Positions 29,037 to 38,637 of a DNA stretch of 64,000 nt are shown in pieces. The position numbers and the translations under genes were made by a program. The stretch comes from Pseudomonas putida (GTDB lineage Bacteria; Pseudomonadota; Gammaproteobacteria; Pseudomonadales; Pseudomonadaceae). The notes under the pieces were generated by a model. It saw nothing but the letters and a program-made list of their open reading frames with translations. It had not been told where the DNA came from and did no database searches. The DNA lies in the NCBI RefSeq assembly GCF_002906855.1, contig NZ_MINI01000028.1:868001-932000 (forward strand), written 5' to 3'. Every line of letters starts with the position of its first letter. Position 1 is the stretch's first letter.

Positions 29037-29108
29037 GGTTTTGATGCCTCGGTCTTATCGTTGTTTTGGGCGTAGCATTTATTGAACTTTCGCCGCCTTC
29101 AGGCGTCG

Positions 29109-29122
29109 AGACAGCGCTATCT
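29109..29122. promoter_or_regulatory. GntR/GnuR-type operator upstream of the gluconate permease
   Basis: AGACAGCGCTATCT is a near-perfect palindrome centred on AGCGCT. It is one of three sites in 740 bp sharing AGAYAGCGCTRYCT, all at the starts of gluconate genes next to a LacI-family repressor gene. Confidence 0.7.
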
Positions 29123-29146
29123 TTGGTGGGCCGGAAAACCGCCGGT

Positions 29147-29686
29147 TCAGGCAGTCCGCGCCAGGTTCCGCTCACCGCAGGGCTTTAGCCAGGTGTCGAC
29201 CGTTTCGGCGAGCACCGCAATCGGTTGAGTGGCGTCCAGCGGCAGGGTCAGGGGTTCGCCCCGGGGGGACTCAAGGGCCGCGAACTGGCTGTCGATCAGG
29301 CTGGCCGGCATGAAATGGCCGGGGCGGGCGAGCACGCGTTTTTCCGCTTCTGCGGGGGTGAGTTCGAGGAACACGAATACCAGCTCCGGCATCGCTTCGC
29401 GCAGGGTATCGCGGTAGCGGCGCTTGAGCGCGGAGCAGGTGAGGATCGGCCGTTCGCCGGCTTTCACCGTCGCTTGCAGCTCCTGGCCCAGGCGCACCAG
29501 CCAACCGGCGCGGTCATCGTCGTCCAGCGGGATGCCGGCACTCATCTTGCGGATGTTTTCGGCAGGGTGGAATGCGTCGCCTTCGATCAGGCGACCGCCG
29601 CTTCGCTTGGCAATGGCATCACCGACGCAGCTTTTGCCGCAGCCGGCCACACCCATCACCACGATGGCGGACAGGGGAGAATTCAT
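29147..29686 (-). CDS. gntK: gluconokinase
   Basis: 179 residues, normal for the GntK family of P-loop kinases. Walker A is GVAGCGKS (residues about 12-19), followed by IEGDAFHPAENIRKMSAGIPLDDDDR and the lid motif LTCSALKRRYRD. It phosphorylates D-gluconate to 6-phosphogluconate for the Entner-Doudoroff pathway. AGGAGG lies 7 bases before ATG. The gene precedes the permease and an operator dyad lies only 20 bp upstream of its start codon. P. putida nomenclature also calls it gnuK. Confidence 0.93.
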   Translation of the reverse strand: MNSPLSAIVVMGVAGCGKSCVGDAIAKRSGGRLIEGDAFHPAENIRKMSAGIPLDDDDRAGWLVRLGQELQATVKAGERPILTCSALKRRYRDTLREAMPELVFVFLELTPAEAEKRVLARPGHFMPASLIDSQFAALESPRGEPLTLPLDATQPIAVLAETVDTWLKPCGERNLARTA

Positions 29687-29705
29687 CAGTACCTCCTGCG
29701 GGGTG

Positions 29706-29719
29706 AGATAGCGCTGTCT
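29706..29719. promoter_or_regulatory. GntR/GnuR-type operator upstream of gluconokinase
   Basis: AGATAGCGCTGTCT, palindromic around AGCGCT, same motif as at 29109 and 29834. Its closeness to the gluconokinase start (20 bp) suggests it overlaps the transcription start or the -10 region, as expected for repression. Confidence 0.72.
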
Positions 29720-29833
29720 CGTCGCTGACGAAACGCCACCTCCCCGGTGTTATTGATCTTGTCCTTACGCAGTATGGACGCTTGGCAGCGTGCTGCAGTG
29801 GCCACTACCAAAGATTACATTGCCTGCGTCCTG

Positions 29834-29847
29834 AGACAGCGCTACCT
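29834..29847. promoter_or_regulatory. GntR/GnuR-type operator upstream of the repressor gene
   Basis: AGACAGCGCTACCT, one base away from full symmetry, 46 bp before the repressor start codon. Suggests negative autoregulation; being the least symmetric of the three sites, it may be the weakest. Confidence 0.6.
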
Positions 29848-29892
29848 TAGTGGCCGTTCCCCATTCCTGCAAGTAGTAAAATTACAACATCC

Positions 29893-30912
29893 ATGTCCCG
29901 TACAGGCTCTCGCACCACAGGTCGTCCCACGCTGGCTGAAGTCGCCAGGCTTTCCGGGGTTTCCCCGATCACCGCTTCGCGAGCGTTGCGCGGGGTCAGC
30001 ACGGTTGCGCCGGAGCTGGTGGAAAAGGTCATGGCCGCTGCCGCGTCTCTGGGCTACGTCGCCAATCCTGCGGCTCGGGCGTTGGCGTCGGCGCGCAGCC
30101 AATCGGTGGTGGTGCTGATTCCGTCGCTGTCCAACCAGCTGTTCATCGACACCCTGGAGGCCATCCACGAGGTGATGCGCCCGCGTGGGCTGGAAGTGCT
30201 GATTGGCAACTATCACTACGACCTCGACGAAGAAGAGAACCTGATCCGCAATTACCTGGCCTACCAGCCTTGTGGCATGCTGCTCACCGGCTTCGACCGC
30301 AGTGACGCGGCGCGGCAGATGCTGGTCGCCAGCGGCGTGCCGTGCGTACATATGATGGAGCTGGGCGGTGAGGCTGGCGCGTTGTCGGTGGGCTTTTCCC
30401 AGCAGCAGGCCGGGCGGGCCGCGGCAACGCACCTGATCGAGCGTGGCAGGCGGCGCCTGGCGTTCATTGCGGCGCAGCTCGACCCACGGGTGATGCAGCG
30501 CGCCGAAGGCTTCCGCCAGGCCCTTGCCGACGCCGGCATGCAGGCCACCGAACTGGAGATCCTGGCGCCGCAACCGTCGTCCATTGCCCTGGGCAGCGAA
30601 CTGTTCAGCCAGCTTCTGGAGCAGGCGCCTGATGTGGATGGCATCTTCTTCTGTAACGACGACCTTGCCCAGGGCGCGGTGTTGCAGGCGTTGCGTCAAG
30701 GCATCCAGGTGCCGAGCCAGGTGGCCATGGTCGGCTTCAACGACCTGCCCGCTTCGGCGCACATGGTGCCGCGCCTGACCTCCATTCGCACCCCACGGGC
30801 GGCCGTTGGTCGGGGCGCAGCCCAGGCGCTGCTGGCGCTGCTCGATGGCAAGCGGGTAGCGACCGAGCAGCAGGATCTAGGCTTTGAACTGATGGTGCGC
30901 GAAAGCTCATGA
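29893..30912 (+). CDS. gnuR: LacI-family repressor of gluconate genes
   Basis: 339 residues, standard for the family. The N-terminal helix-turn-helix and hinge cover residues 10-70 (GRPTLAEVARLSGVSPITASRALRG, then ARALASARSQ), followed by a periplasmic-binding-like effector domain (SVVVLIPSLSNQLFIDTLEA onwards) and the C-terminal core. It is divergent from gluconokinase. Together with the three shared palindromes this supports a role as the gluconate/6-phosphogluconate-responsive repressor, as known for GntR/GnuR in Pseudomonas. Effector identity is inferred. Confidence 0.87.
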   Translation: MSRTGSRTTGRPTLAEVARLSGVSPITASRALRGVSTVAPELVEKVMAAAASLGYVANPAARALASARSQSVVVLIPSLSNQLFIDTLEAIHEVMRPRGLEVLIGNYHYDLDEEENLIRNYLAYQPCGMLLTGFDRSDAARQMLVASGVPCVHMMELGGEAGALSVGFSQQQAGRAAATHLIERGRRRLAFIAAQLDPRVMQRAEGFRQALADAGMQATELEILAPQPSSIALGSELFSQLLEQAPDVDGIFFCNDDLAQGAVLQALRQGIQVPSQVAMVGFNDLPASAHMVPRLTSIRTPRAAVGRGAAQALLALLDGKRVATEQQDLGFELMVRESS

Positions 30913-30942
30913 GGTTTTTAAGGAACCGTCGCTAACTGGTTA

Positions 30943-30955
30943 ATCACTAAGTGAT
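30943..30955. promoter_or_regulatory. small palindrome upstream of the PAS-MCP gene
   Basis: ATCACT-A-AGTGAT is a perfect dyad around a single base, 72 bp before the receptor gene start and just after the repressor gene. Possible operator; no factor recognised. Confidence 0.3.
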
Positions 30956-31026
30956 ATCAATTGGCTTGCACGGTAACAAAGCCGATCTATGCTCAGAAAA
31001 ACCTGGGCATCAAGGATCCTGGCGCC

Positions 31027-32346
31027 ATGTTCGACTTCCACCGCAAGTCTGATTTGATCGAGATTCAGCGCACCCGCAAGGCCCTGGCCGAGAGCCAGGC
31101 CAAGCTCGCCGCGATCAGCCGCTGCATGGCCATGATCGAGTTCGCCCCGGACGGTACCATTCTTGATGCCAATGCCCAGTTCTGCCAGGCCATGGGCTAC
31201 GACGTCGAGGAGTTGCGCGGCAAGCACCACCGCCTGTTCTGTGACCCTGGTTACGCCAAGACCGCCGAATACCAGCAATTGTGGCATGAACTGGGCCAGG
31301 GCAAGGCCATCAGCGGCACCTTCGAACGCGTCGACAAGGCAGGCCGTGAGGTCTGGCTGGAAGCCAGCTACATGCCGGTGCTCGACGAGCAACAGCAGGT
31401 CACCAGCGTGATCAAGGTGGCGTCCGATATCAGCGAGCGGGTGAAGGACGAACACGAGAGCGAAAGCCTGCTCAAGGCCATTGGCCGGTCCATGGCCGTG
31501 GTCGAGTTCACGCCGCAGGGGCGGGTGATCAAGGCCAACCAGAACTTCCTCGCGACCATGGGTTATCGCCTGGAAGAAGTGGTGGGGCGTCACCATGGGC
31601 TGTTCTGCCAGCCCCATGAACGCGAATCCAGCGCATACCGCGAGTTCTGGGCTTCACTCAATCGCGGCGAGTATCACTCGCACCGCTTCGAGCGGATCAA
31701 CAAGCTAGGCCAGACGGTGTACCTGGAGGCCTCGTACAACCCGATCTTCGACAGCAAAGGGCGCTTGTACAAGGTGGTCAAGTTCGCCAGCGATATCACC
31801 GCGCAGGTCAGCACCCAGCAGAGCGCAGCCGATGCGGCCCATGCCAGTTCGGTGCAGACCGATGCCTGCGCGCGCAAGGGGACCGAGGTTGTGCAGCAGA
31901 CGGTGGCGGTCATCGAGCAGATTTCCCAGGAACTCAATGACGCCGCGCGCAGCATCGATGCGGTGAGCAAACAGTCGGATGTGATCGGGCAGATTGTGCT
32001 GACCATCCGTGGCATCGCCGACCAGACCAACCTGTTGGCGTTGAACGCGGCCATCGAGGCGGCCCGGGCCGGTGAGCATGGTCGCGGCTTTGCCGTGGTG
32101 GCCGACGAGGTACGCAGCCTGGCGGCGCGCACCAGCAAGGCGACGCTTGAAATCGTCGACGTGGTGCGCCAGAACCACGACCTGTCGCTGACCGCCGTGG
32201 CCAGCATGCAGTCGAGCCTGTCCCGCACAGGGCGTGGCGTTGCCCTGGCCAACGAGGCGGGAACGGTAATCATGGAAATCCAGCAGGGATCCCGTCACGT
32301 GGTCGACGCCATCAGCCAGATCAACTCGACGCTGCAATTGCACTGA
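31027..32346 (+). CDS. soluble PAS-PAS methyl-accepting chemotaxis-type receptor (BdlA-like)
   Basis: 439 residues with no membrane segment. Two PAS domains (residues about 20-130 and 145-250) share the repeat [20 protein letters not shown] / [21 protein letters not shown] shortened MCP signalling domain follows, with the highly conserved hairpin tip [20 protein letters not shown] intact and the protein ending soon after. This architecture matches BdlA of P. aeruginosa, a soluble biofilm-dispersal receptor, and related Aer-2-like proteins. Start at [12 protein letters not shown], after AAGGAT; longer readings add an unlike N-terminus. Its 3' end overlaps the convergent kinase gene by 26 bp. 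Confidence 0.8.
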   Translation: MFDFHRKSDLIEIQRTRKALAESQAKLAAISRCMAMIEFAPDGTILDANAQFCQAMGYDVEELRGKHHRLFCDPGYAKTAEYQQLWHELGQGKAISGTFERVDKAGREVWLEASYMPVLDEQQQVTSVIKVASDISERVKDEHESESLLKAIGRSMAVVEFTPQGRVIKANQNFLATMGYRLEEVVGRHHGLFCQPHERESSAYREFWASLNRGEYHSHRFERINKLGQTVYLEASYNPIFDSKGRLYKVVKFASDITAQVSTQQSAADAAHASSVQTDACARKGTEVVQQTVAVIEQISQELNDAARSIDAVSKQSDVIGQIVLTIRGIADQTNLLALNAAIEAARAGEHGRGFAVVADEVRSLAARTSKATLEIVDVVRQNHDLSLTAVASMQSSLSRTGRGVALANEAGTVIMEIQQGSRHVVDAISQINSTLQLH

Positions 32347-35300
32347 GGGCGTCGCCCAGTTCCCGCAGCAAGGCCTGCAGGCTCGTTTCCAGCTGCAGGT
32401 GCAGCGCGCTCGTCGGCAGCCCCTGGGCATGGGCCTGTTCGATGGCTTCGCAATCCTTGACCACCCCGCGCACCCGCAGCATCTTGGCGCCCCCTTTGAT
32501 ACGGTGAGCGAGGGTGCGCAGCGCCTCGCGGTCGCTGGCGGCATCCAGGGCTTGCAGGGCAGCCAGGTCCTCGCTGGCACTTTGCGTCAGTTGTTCGAGC
32601 AGGCGCCTGGTCAGTTGCTGGTCATTCTGGGTCAGGTGGTGCAGTTCGTTCAGGTCGAAACCACTGCCTCTTGACTCAGGTGCATGGGCGGCGGCGCGTG
32701 CCTGTGGCAGGTGTGCCTTCAGTGTTTGCAGCCCGATGGGCTTGAACAGGCAATCGTCCATGCCGCTCTCCAGGCAGCGTTGACGCTCTTCGGCCTGGGC
32801 ATTGGCGGTCACGCCCAGAATGTTGCAGGCGGGCAGCCCGCGTTCTTGCTCGAGCTGCCGAACCCTGCGGGCCAACGCATGGCCGTCCATCACCGGCATG
32901 CTGCAGTCAGTGATGACCAGGTCGAATGGGTGGGCTTGCCACAAGGCCAGCGCCGATTCGCCATTCTCGGCCAGCGTCACCTGGTGACCAAGGCTGTGTA
33001 GCTGTTTTTCCAGCAGCAGCAGGTTGGCAGGGTAGTCATCGACCACCAGGACATTCAGCGGCCCGCTTTCGGCTTCTTCGGCGAGTGCAGGGTGTTCCAC
33101 GGGTGCGGGTGGCGCACTCAGTGGCAGCGGCAACTGCACGAGCACCCGGGTGCCGACGTCTTCCACGCTTTGCAAATCCAGCCTACCTCCCATGAGCTCG
33201 GTCAGAGTCCGGCTGATCACCAGGCCCAGGCCAGCGCCTTGGCTCGCCCGTGGGCCTGAGGCCTGGGTAAAGGTGTTGAACAGGCGGGCCTGATCCGGGG
33301 CGGCAATGCCGATACCCGTGTCGGTCACGCTCACCTCGACCAGCGCGATGTCGCCTGCGCTCGACGGTTTGAAGGTGAGGCGGGCCTGTACGTCGCCACG
33401 ATCGGTGAACTTGATGGCATTGCTCAACAGGTTGGAGAGGATCTGCTTGACCCGTAACGGGTCAGCGAGGACCCAGAGTGGGCCCGCCGGCAGCTCGCCT
33501 TGCAGATGCAAGCCCTTTATCCGCGCGTTACCTTCGAATACGCGCAGGGTGTTGCGCAGCAGTTCGACCAGGTCGGTGGCAACCGGCTGCAGGGTCATGT
33601 GCCCGGATTCGATGCGGGAAATATCAAGGATGTCGCCGATCAGCCCGAGCAGGCCAATGGCGGAATCATGGGCGGTCTGCAGGGTCTGGGTGTCGCAGTG
33701 GCCGGCGTGGTTGTCTTCCAGCGCCAGTTCCAGCAGGCCTATCACGGCGTTCATGGGGGTACGGATCTCGTGGCTCATGGTCGCCAGGAACGCGCTTTTG
33801 GTCTTGCTGGCCTGTTCTGCTTCATCCTTGGCCTGGCGCAGTTGCTCCAGCAGACCGCGGCTGAAGGCCAGTTGCGCCTGCAGCGCGTGCTGCGCTTCGG
33901 TGCGCTGGTGGATCAGCTTGCGCAAGTAGCTGTTCCAGAACACCACGCCCGCCAGCAGAAGGGCTGACAGCACCAACACTTGCAGCGCCAGGGTGCGGTA
34001 GTTGCGCCAGGGGCTGTCACTGACCAAGGTGCTGGTGCGCCTGCGGTTTATCAGCTGTTCCAGCTCTTCTGGAGGAATGCTCATCAGCGCCTTGTCGAGG
34101 ATGGCCTGCAATTGCGGCAGGTCGGGGGCGACCGCAAAGGAGGCGACGGCCGGCTCGTCCCCCACGACACCGGCGATACGCAGGCGCCCCTTGAAGACCT
34201 GGTTGATGTAGTACGAGGCATTGATATAGCTGCTATAGGCGGCGTCCGCGTCGCCGTTGGCCACCGCTTCCATCAGGCCAAGGGGGTTGTTCACCATGAC
34301 CAGTTTGGCCTGCGGGAAGCGCTGCAGTACTTCGTCGCGAAGGTGGGAGCCCTGCAGCAGGGCAATGCGTTGTCCGTCCAGGTTCCTGGCGTGCAGCGGC
34401 GAGGGCGCCTGGTCGCGGGTCACCAGCACCCTGGGGCTGACCAGATACGGGCGCGTGTAGCGCAACTGGGCCGCGCGTTCCGTGCCATAGCCCAGTGCTC
34501 CGATCATCTGAGCCTCGCCGCGTGCGACCTTATCAACCATCTGCTGCACGGTACCCTGCTCGATGAACCTGAACTGCAAGCCAGTGCGCAGGGTGATCTG
34601 CTTGAGCAGGTCGATGGTAATACCGCTGACATGCTGCTCGGCGTCATTGAATGTGAGCGGGGCCAGGGCCGTGTCGACCAGCACGCTGACCGTCGGATGC
34701 CGGGCTATCCAGTCGTTTTCTTCCTGTGTCAGTACTGACAGGTGGCGGTCCAGCAACAGGCTGGTATTGCCACTGCTCCAGCGGCGCAGGATGTTCAGGC
34801 GCTCGCTTTCGGTGATCCTGGCCATGGCACTATCGACCAGGCGGCGCAGCCGCGGGTTGTCATGGGCGAACGCGAAGGCAAAGGAGCCGGGCGCCACCTG
34901 GCAGAAATGGTCGATCTTCACCATGCCTTGGTAACTCTTGCCGATCAGGTAATCGGTACTGATGGCATCGCCCAGATAGGCGTCGGCCTCGCCCAGTTCG
35001 ACTGCCGCAAGGCCCGCCAGGGTCGAGCGGTAGAGGCTTAGTTGGGCATTGGGGTAGAGGGCGCGGACGGCCTCGCCCGGCAGATAGTGGTCGACCATCG
35101 CCAGGCGCAAGCCGGCCAGGTCCTTGCCATGTAACAGGGGGGAGGCTTCGCGCGTCACGATCACCGGCAGGTCCTCGGCATAGGGCAGGCTGAGGCTGAG
35201 TTGGGCATCGGCAGCTTCAAAGGCATTGGAGCTGCCCAGCAGGTCGATGGTGCCAGCACGCAACGCGGCGATTGCTTCATGACGGCTGGCGAATCGCCTG

Positions 35301-35611
35301 ACTTCGACCGGTACGCCCAGCTGCTCGGCGATCAGCCCGGCATAATCGGCGCTCAGGCCTTCGTAATCAGCCAGGCTGACGTTGATTTCAAAGGGCGGGT
35401 AATCCGGCCGTGAACTCCCCAGCAGCAACACGCCGCGCCGCTGCAGCCATTGGCGGTCGACGTCATCCAGTTGCAGTGGTTGCGTGGCGCTGGTGGCGCG
35501 TGCCAGCAAATGCCTGGGTTCAGCATCGGCAAGCGCCATGAACGGGTAACAGAGCAGGGCGATCAGCAGGGCAAGGCCGGCCAGGACAGGTTTCATGCTA
35601 CCCACACGCAT
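32321..35611 (-). CDS. unorthodox hybrid sensor kinase, BvgS/EvgS type
   Basis: 1096 residues. Signal/anchor at the N-terminus ([21 protein letters not shown]), two tandem periplasmic SBP_bac_3 (Venus flytrap) domains (about 50-280 and 295-530), one membrane helix ([18 protein letters not shown]), a transmitter with H614 ([12 protein letters not shown]), ATPase boxes, a receiver with D902 ([12 protein letters not shown]), and a C-terminal HPt with H1036 ([11 protein letters not shown]). Phosphate would pass H-D-H-D to the adjacent LuxR-type regulator. The ATG at 35611 overlaps the regulator stop by one base (TGATG); an ATG at 35596 is an alternative. Two-flytrap sensors of this type include BvgS, EvgS and the Pseudomonas RocS kinases. 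Confidence 0.88.
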   Translation of the reverse strand: MRVGSMKPVLAGLALLIALLCYPFMALADAEPRHLLARATSATQPLQLDDVDRQWLQRRGVLLLGSSRPDYPPFEINVSLADYEGLSADYAGLIAEQLGVPVEVRRFASRHEAIAALRAGTIDLLGSSNAFEAADAQLSLSLPYAEDLPVIVTREASPLLHGKDLAGLRLAMVDHYLPGEAVRALYPNAQLSLYRSTLAGLAAVELGEADAYLGDAISTDYLIGKSYQGMVKIDHFCQVAPGSFAFAFAHDNPRLRRLVDSAMARITESERLNILRRWSSGNTSLLLDRHLSVLTQEENDWIARHPTVSVLVDTALAPLTFNDAEQHVSGITIDLLKQITLRTGLQFRFIEQGTVQQMVDKVARGEAQMIGALGYGTERAAQLRYTRPYLVSPRVLVTRDQAPSPLHARNLDGQRIALLQGSHLRDEVLQRFPQAKLVMVNNPLGLMEAVANGDADAAYSSYINASYYINQVFKGRLRIAGVVGDEPAVASFAVAPDLPQLQAILDKALMSIPPEELEQLINRRRTSTLVSDSPWRNYRTLALQVLVLSALLLAGVVFWNSYLRKLIHQRTEAQHALQAQLAFSRGLLEQLRQAKDEAEQASKTKSAFLATMSHEIRTPMNAVIGLLELALEDNHAGHCDTQTLQTAHDSAIGLLGLIGDILDISRIESGHMTLQPVATDLVELLRNTLRVFEGNARIKGLHLQGELPAGPLWVLADPLRVKQILSNLLSNAIKFTDRGDVQARLTFKPSSAGDIALVEVSVTDTGIGIAAPDQARLFNTFTQASGPRASQGAGLGLVISRTLTELMGGRLDLQSVEDVGTRVLVQLPLPLSAPPAPVEHPALAEEAESGPLNVLVVDDYPANLLLLEKQLHSLGHQVTLAENGESALALWQAHPFDLVITDCSMPVMDGHALARRVRQLEQERGLPACNILGVTANAQAEERQRCLESGMDDCLFKPIGLQTLKAHLPQARAAAHAPESRGSGFDLNELHHLTQNDQQLTRRLLEQLTQSASEDLAALQALDAASDREALRTLAHRIKGGAKMLRVRGVVKDCEAIEQAHAQGLPTSALHLQLETSLQALLRELGDALSAIAASS

Positions 35612-36225
35612 CAACTGATGCGGTTGCGTTTGGCCAGATCCACCATTTCCACCAGTGACTCGGTCTTGAGCTTTTCCATGATACGGCCTCGGTAGGTGCT
35701 GATGGTCTTGGCACTGAGGTTCATGCAGGTGCCGATGTTCTTGTTGTTTTCACCACGGCTCAGGCGCCGCAGCACTTCCATTTCACGGTTGGACAGGCTG
35801 TTCAGGCGCTCTGGCTCGCTCTCCAGGGTATTGCTGTTCACCGCCATCTGAGGGAAGGTGGAGTAACCCTTGGTCAAGGCCTTGAGGGCGAACACCACGG
35901 CCTCCAGGTCCTCGCCTTTGGTGACGAATGCACCGATGCCGGCATCCAGGCAGCGGCGCACATAAAGGTCGGTGGCTTGCCCGGTCAGCACCATGATCCT
36001 GGGGGCCGGCTCCTGTTGTTGCAGGCGCTTGATGACTTCCATGCCATCCAGGCCGGGGAGCCCGATGTCAAGCAGCACCACATCCGGGCGCAATTCGCGC
36101 ACCTTCTGCGCCACCTCACTGCCATTGTCGACTTCGCCGACGATACGAAAGCGCTCACGCTCGAGCAATATGCGCAAGGAAAAACGGACGATGGCATGAT
36201 CATCAACGATCAGCACGGTTGTCAT
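35611..36225 (-). CDS. NarL/LuxR-family response regulator (BvgA/EvgA-like)
   Basis: 204 residues. Receiver 1-120 with phospho-acceptor D53 (VVLLDIGLPGLDG) and K in GAFVTKGED; C-terminal LuxR helix-turn-helix (LSNREMEVLRRLSRGENNKNIG, then AKTISTYRGRIMEKL). The start MTTVLIVDDHAIVR follows GGAGTTAG. First gene of a two-gene operon with the unorthodox kinase, and its cognate partner by stop/start overlap. A TGTAG-N7-CTACA dyad 146 bp upstream is a possible own-binding site. Confidence 0.9.
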   Translation of the reverse strand: MTTVLIVDDHAIVRFSLRILLERERFRIVGEVDNGSEVAQKVRELRPDVVLLDIGLPGLDGMEVIKRLQQQEPAPRIMVLTGQATDLYVRRCLDAGIGAFVTKGEDLEAVVFALKALTKGYSTFPQMAVNSNTLESEPERLNSLSNREMEVLRRLSRGENNKNIGTCMNLSAKTISTYRGRIMEKLKTESLVEMVDLAKRNRIS

Positions 36226-36370
36226 ATCACTAACTCCTATCGGAATGTGGTCGGCTTCCTGAAGCAATCAGGAATACGTCTGCAAGCTTTTTCTGCTGTG
36301 CGGCACGATACGACCATTCCGGACCCATGGTAATGGCGAGTATAGGTGTGTTGAACAAGCGAGCCGATAT

Positions 36371-36387
36371 TGTAGAAATTTCCTACA
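36371..36387. promoter_or_regulatory. TGTAG-N7-CTACA dyad upstream of the LuxR-type regulator gene
   Basis: TGTAGAAATTTCCTACA is a symmetric site with A/T-rich centre, resembling the half-sites bound by NarL/FixJ-type regulators. It is the only clear structure in the 215 bp between the regulator and the DUF1272 gene, both of which are minus-strand. Confidence 0.4.
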
Positions 36388-36440
36388 CGGCAGCCGTTAC
36401 AAGCACCGTCAGAAGCGGCGGCGCCTGTATTGGCGGAGGG

Positions 36441-36683
36441 TCAGGCGCAAGTCGGGTGAGGCTTGAGGACCCGTTGGGTCGAGGCGGGGTTGTTGCTCAA
36501 CGCCTGCCCCACCCGCGTCGGGCGGGGTAGCAACTGGCCGCCGCAATTCGGACAACGCCCCTGCAAGCGGTGGTCAGCGCAGTGGCGGCAGAAGGTGCAT
36601 TCGAACGAGCAAATCAGGGCGTCGGGGCTATCGCCCGGCAGATCGGCATCGCAGCATTCACAGTTAGGGCGCAGCTCCAGCAT
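36441..36683 (-). CDS. DUF1272 cysteine-rich small protein
   Basis: 80 residues, start MLELRPNCECCDADLPG after CGGAGGG. Six to eight cysteines form zinc-ribbon-like knuckles (CECC, CSFECTFCRHC, CPNCGG), the pattern of DUF1272 proteins. Metal binding is likely but the biological role is unknown. It lies 61 bp beyond cobM on the same strand and may be the last gene of the riboswitch-controlled unit. Confidence 0.8.
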   Translation of the reverse strand: MLELRPNCECCDADLPGDSPDALICSFECTFCRHCADHRLQGRCPNCGGQLLPRPTRVGQALSNNPASTQRVLKPHPTCA

Positions 36684-36744
36684 GGGTATCCCTCCGGTCT
36701 GGTGGAGTGCGCAGTCTGCTCCGCCCCTTGTCAGCTTGGCAATG

Positions 36745-37497
36745 CTAGTCGCCGGGGCGGTACAGGTGGGCGTGGCCGGCGCGGTACAGCGCCGACTCGG
36801 TGAACGGCGCATCGCCGAGCACGTGGCCGACGAGGATCAGGGCGGTGCGCCGGAAACCCCTGCTCGCAACCTGTTCGACGATATCGGCCAGAGTGCCGCG
36901 CACCCAGTCCTGGTCTGGCCAGGTGGCACGATGAACCACCGCGATCGGGCAGTCGGGGCCATAGTGGGGCAGCAGTTCTTCGACGATACGTGGCAAATGC
37001 TTGACCCCCAGGTGAATGGCCAAGGTACTGCCGTGTCGGGCCAGGTCGCCGAGCTGCTCGCCAGCGGGCATCGGTGAGCTGTCGCCGTAGCGGGTGAGGA
37101 TGACCGTCTGCGCTACTTGCGGCAGGGTCAGTTCGCAGCCGAGCAGTGCCGCGCTGGCGGCGGTGGCAGTGACGCCGGGGATGATCTGGTAATCGATGCC
37201 CAGTTCGCGCAGATGGCGGATCTGCTCGCCGATGGCCCCATACAGGCTGGGGTCGCCACTGTGCACCCGGGCCACGTCTTGGCCATTGGCGTGTGCGGTG
37301 CGGATGGCGTCGATGATTTGTTCGAGGTGCAGTTCGGCACTGTTGATGACCGTCTCGGCTTGATGCCCTTCGAGCACCGCCGCGGGTACCAGCGAGCCGG
37401 CATAGATGATCACCGGGCACTGACGGATCAGGCGTTGGCCCTTGACCGTGATCAGTTCCGGGTCGCCGGGGCCGGCGCCGATGAAGTAGACCGTCAT
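36745..37497 (-). CDS. cobM: precorrin-4 C11-methyltransferase
   Basis: 250 residues of the SAM-dependent tetrapyrrole methylase fold. The N-terminal signature is MTVYFIGAGPGDPELITVKGQ; ARVHSGDPSLYGAIGEQ and IPGVTATAASAALLG are further family motifs. In aerobic cobalamin synthesis it methylates C11 of precorrin-4 to give precorrin-5. It follows cobE by 30 bp in a unit headed by cobalt-uptake genes and a B12 riboswitch, so it should be repressed when adenosylcobalamin is plentiful. Confidence 0.93.
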   Translation of the reverse strand: MTVYFIGAGPGDPELITVKGQRLIRQCPVIIYAGSLVPAAVLEGHQAETVINSAELHLEQIIDAIRTAHANGQDVARVHSGDPSLYGAIGEQIRHLRELGIDYQIIPGVTATAASAALLGCELTLPQVAQTVILTRYGDSSPMPAGEQLGDLARHGSTLAIHLGVKHLPRIVEELLPHYGPDCPIAVVHRATWPDQDWVRGTLADIVEQVASRGFRRTALILVGHVLGDAPFTESALYRAGHAHLYRPGD

Positions 37498-37527
37498 GGC
37501 GGATCCTTGAATAGATGAAAGAAGCGA

Positions 37528-37938
37528 TTATCCGGCACAGGCCAGTGCCAGGGTAGCGGGGCCGCGCACCTGGCGGGCCACCCTGAGTGCGGCGCCGGCG
37601 TGACTGAGGTTGGCCAGGGCCAGTGCCGTGCTCTCGGCGACGCCCCAGCAGCCGCTGTGGGCGTAGGCGATTGCGGAGCGATGGCTGAGCTGGGGTTCAT
37701 ACGGCTGCAGTTGCTCGGCAGTGAAAACCTCCAACGGCAGGGCGTAGCGTGCGGCGAGTTGCTGCAAACCTGGCTCGTCGGCCTTGCCAGCGATGCTGGC
37801 AAAACCGCGAAGTGCTGTGGCGCTCAGGCCGTGACGCTGCAGCACTTCATGCAGCAAGGCGTCGAGGGCGTCCGCCGAGCAACCCCGACGGCAGCCGAAG
37901 CCGGCGTACAGCGCCGGCAATGGCTGATCGATGGCCAT
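37528..37938 (-). CDS. cobE: cobalamin biosynthesis protein CobE (CbiG C-terminal-like)
   Basis: 136 residues. It matches CobE, a homologue of the CbiG C-terminal domain: YAGFGCRRGCSADALDALL near the start, GFASIAGKADEPGLQQLA in the middle, and SGCWGVAESTALALA near the end. CobE is required in aerobic corrin-ring synthesis, with its exact reaction still debated. Its start overlaps the cbtA stop by one base (TGATG). Confidence 0.88.
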   Translation of the reverse strand: MAIDQPLPALYAGFGCRRGCSADALDALLHEVLQRHGLSATALRGFASIAGKADEPGLQQLAARYALPLEVFTAEQLQPYEPQLSHRSAIAYAHSGCWGVAESTALALANLSHAGAALRVARQVRGPATLALACAG

Positions 37939-38630
37939 CAGGCGTGGCTAGAGCGGCGATACAACCAGGCGCTGAGCAGGCCCAGGGCCACCCAGAAGGC
38001 CGCGTTGGTCAGCCAGGAAGCGATCTTGAACTGAGCCTCCAGGGCTTCGGGGGCCAGGCTTTCGTGGACTTCCGGCTGCGGAGCGCCGATTACGTGCGGT
38101 ACCACCAGCAAGACGGCGCCCAGTGCCTTGAGCAAACCATGGCGTGCGAACACCAGCAGGGCCAGGCCCAGTGCGGTCGCGGCTGCGGTGCCGACCCACC
38201 AGCTCTGGCGCTGACCGAGGTCGGCGGCAGCTGTGCCTGGCAGTTCCGGTGGCAGGCCCAGGGTTGGAGCCAGGCAGAACACGGCAAAACCGGCCAGTCC
38301 CCACAGCGCCCCAGTGCTGGTACGGCCCGGCTCACGCAGGCTGTACAGGGCGGCGAGGATCAGGGCAAAACCGACGGCAACCACCAGATTGCCGCCGGTG
38401 GTCGACAGGATGCGCTGCCAGCCATCTGCTGGCGACCAGGCTTCCTCGCTGTGGCTGTGGCCAGCGCTGGCCTTTTCGCCGTGGCTGTGTTGCTCGGCTG
38501 CGGGGGCCGCCGTTTCATAGGTTTCCGCCTCGAGGATCAGCGGTGCGACCCAAAAGCTTTGCAGCAGGGTCAGCAACAGAGCGGCGAGCAAGCCGCTGAA
38601 ACCGGCAGTGCGGGCGATACGCTTGATCAT
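37938..38630 (-). CDS. cbtA: CbtA-family cobalt transporter subunit
   Basis: 230 residues with about five membrane helices and a periplasmic His-rich loop (EQHSHGEKASAGHSHSEE, near residue 50). CbtA proteins are predicted cobalt transporters found with B12 riboswitches. Start MIKRIARTAGFSGL. The gene follows cbtB by 7 bp and overlaps cobE by one base, linking metal uptake directly to corrin synthesis. Confidence 0.87.
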   Translation of the reverse strand: MIKRIARTAGFSGLLAALLLTLLQSFWVAPLILEAETYETAAPAAEQHSHGEKASAGHSHSEEAWSPADGWQRILSTTGGNLVVAVGFALILAALYSLREPGRTSTGALWGLAGFAVFCLAPTLGLPPELPGTAAADLGQRQSWWVGTAAATALGLALLVFARHGLLKALGAVLLVVPHVIGAPQPEVHESLAPEALEAQFKIASWLTNAAFWVALGLLSAWLYRRSSHA

Positions 38631-38637
38631 GGCAGCC

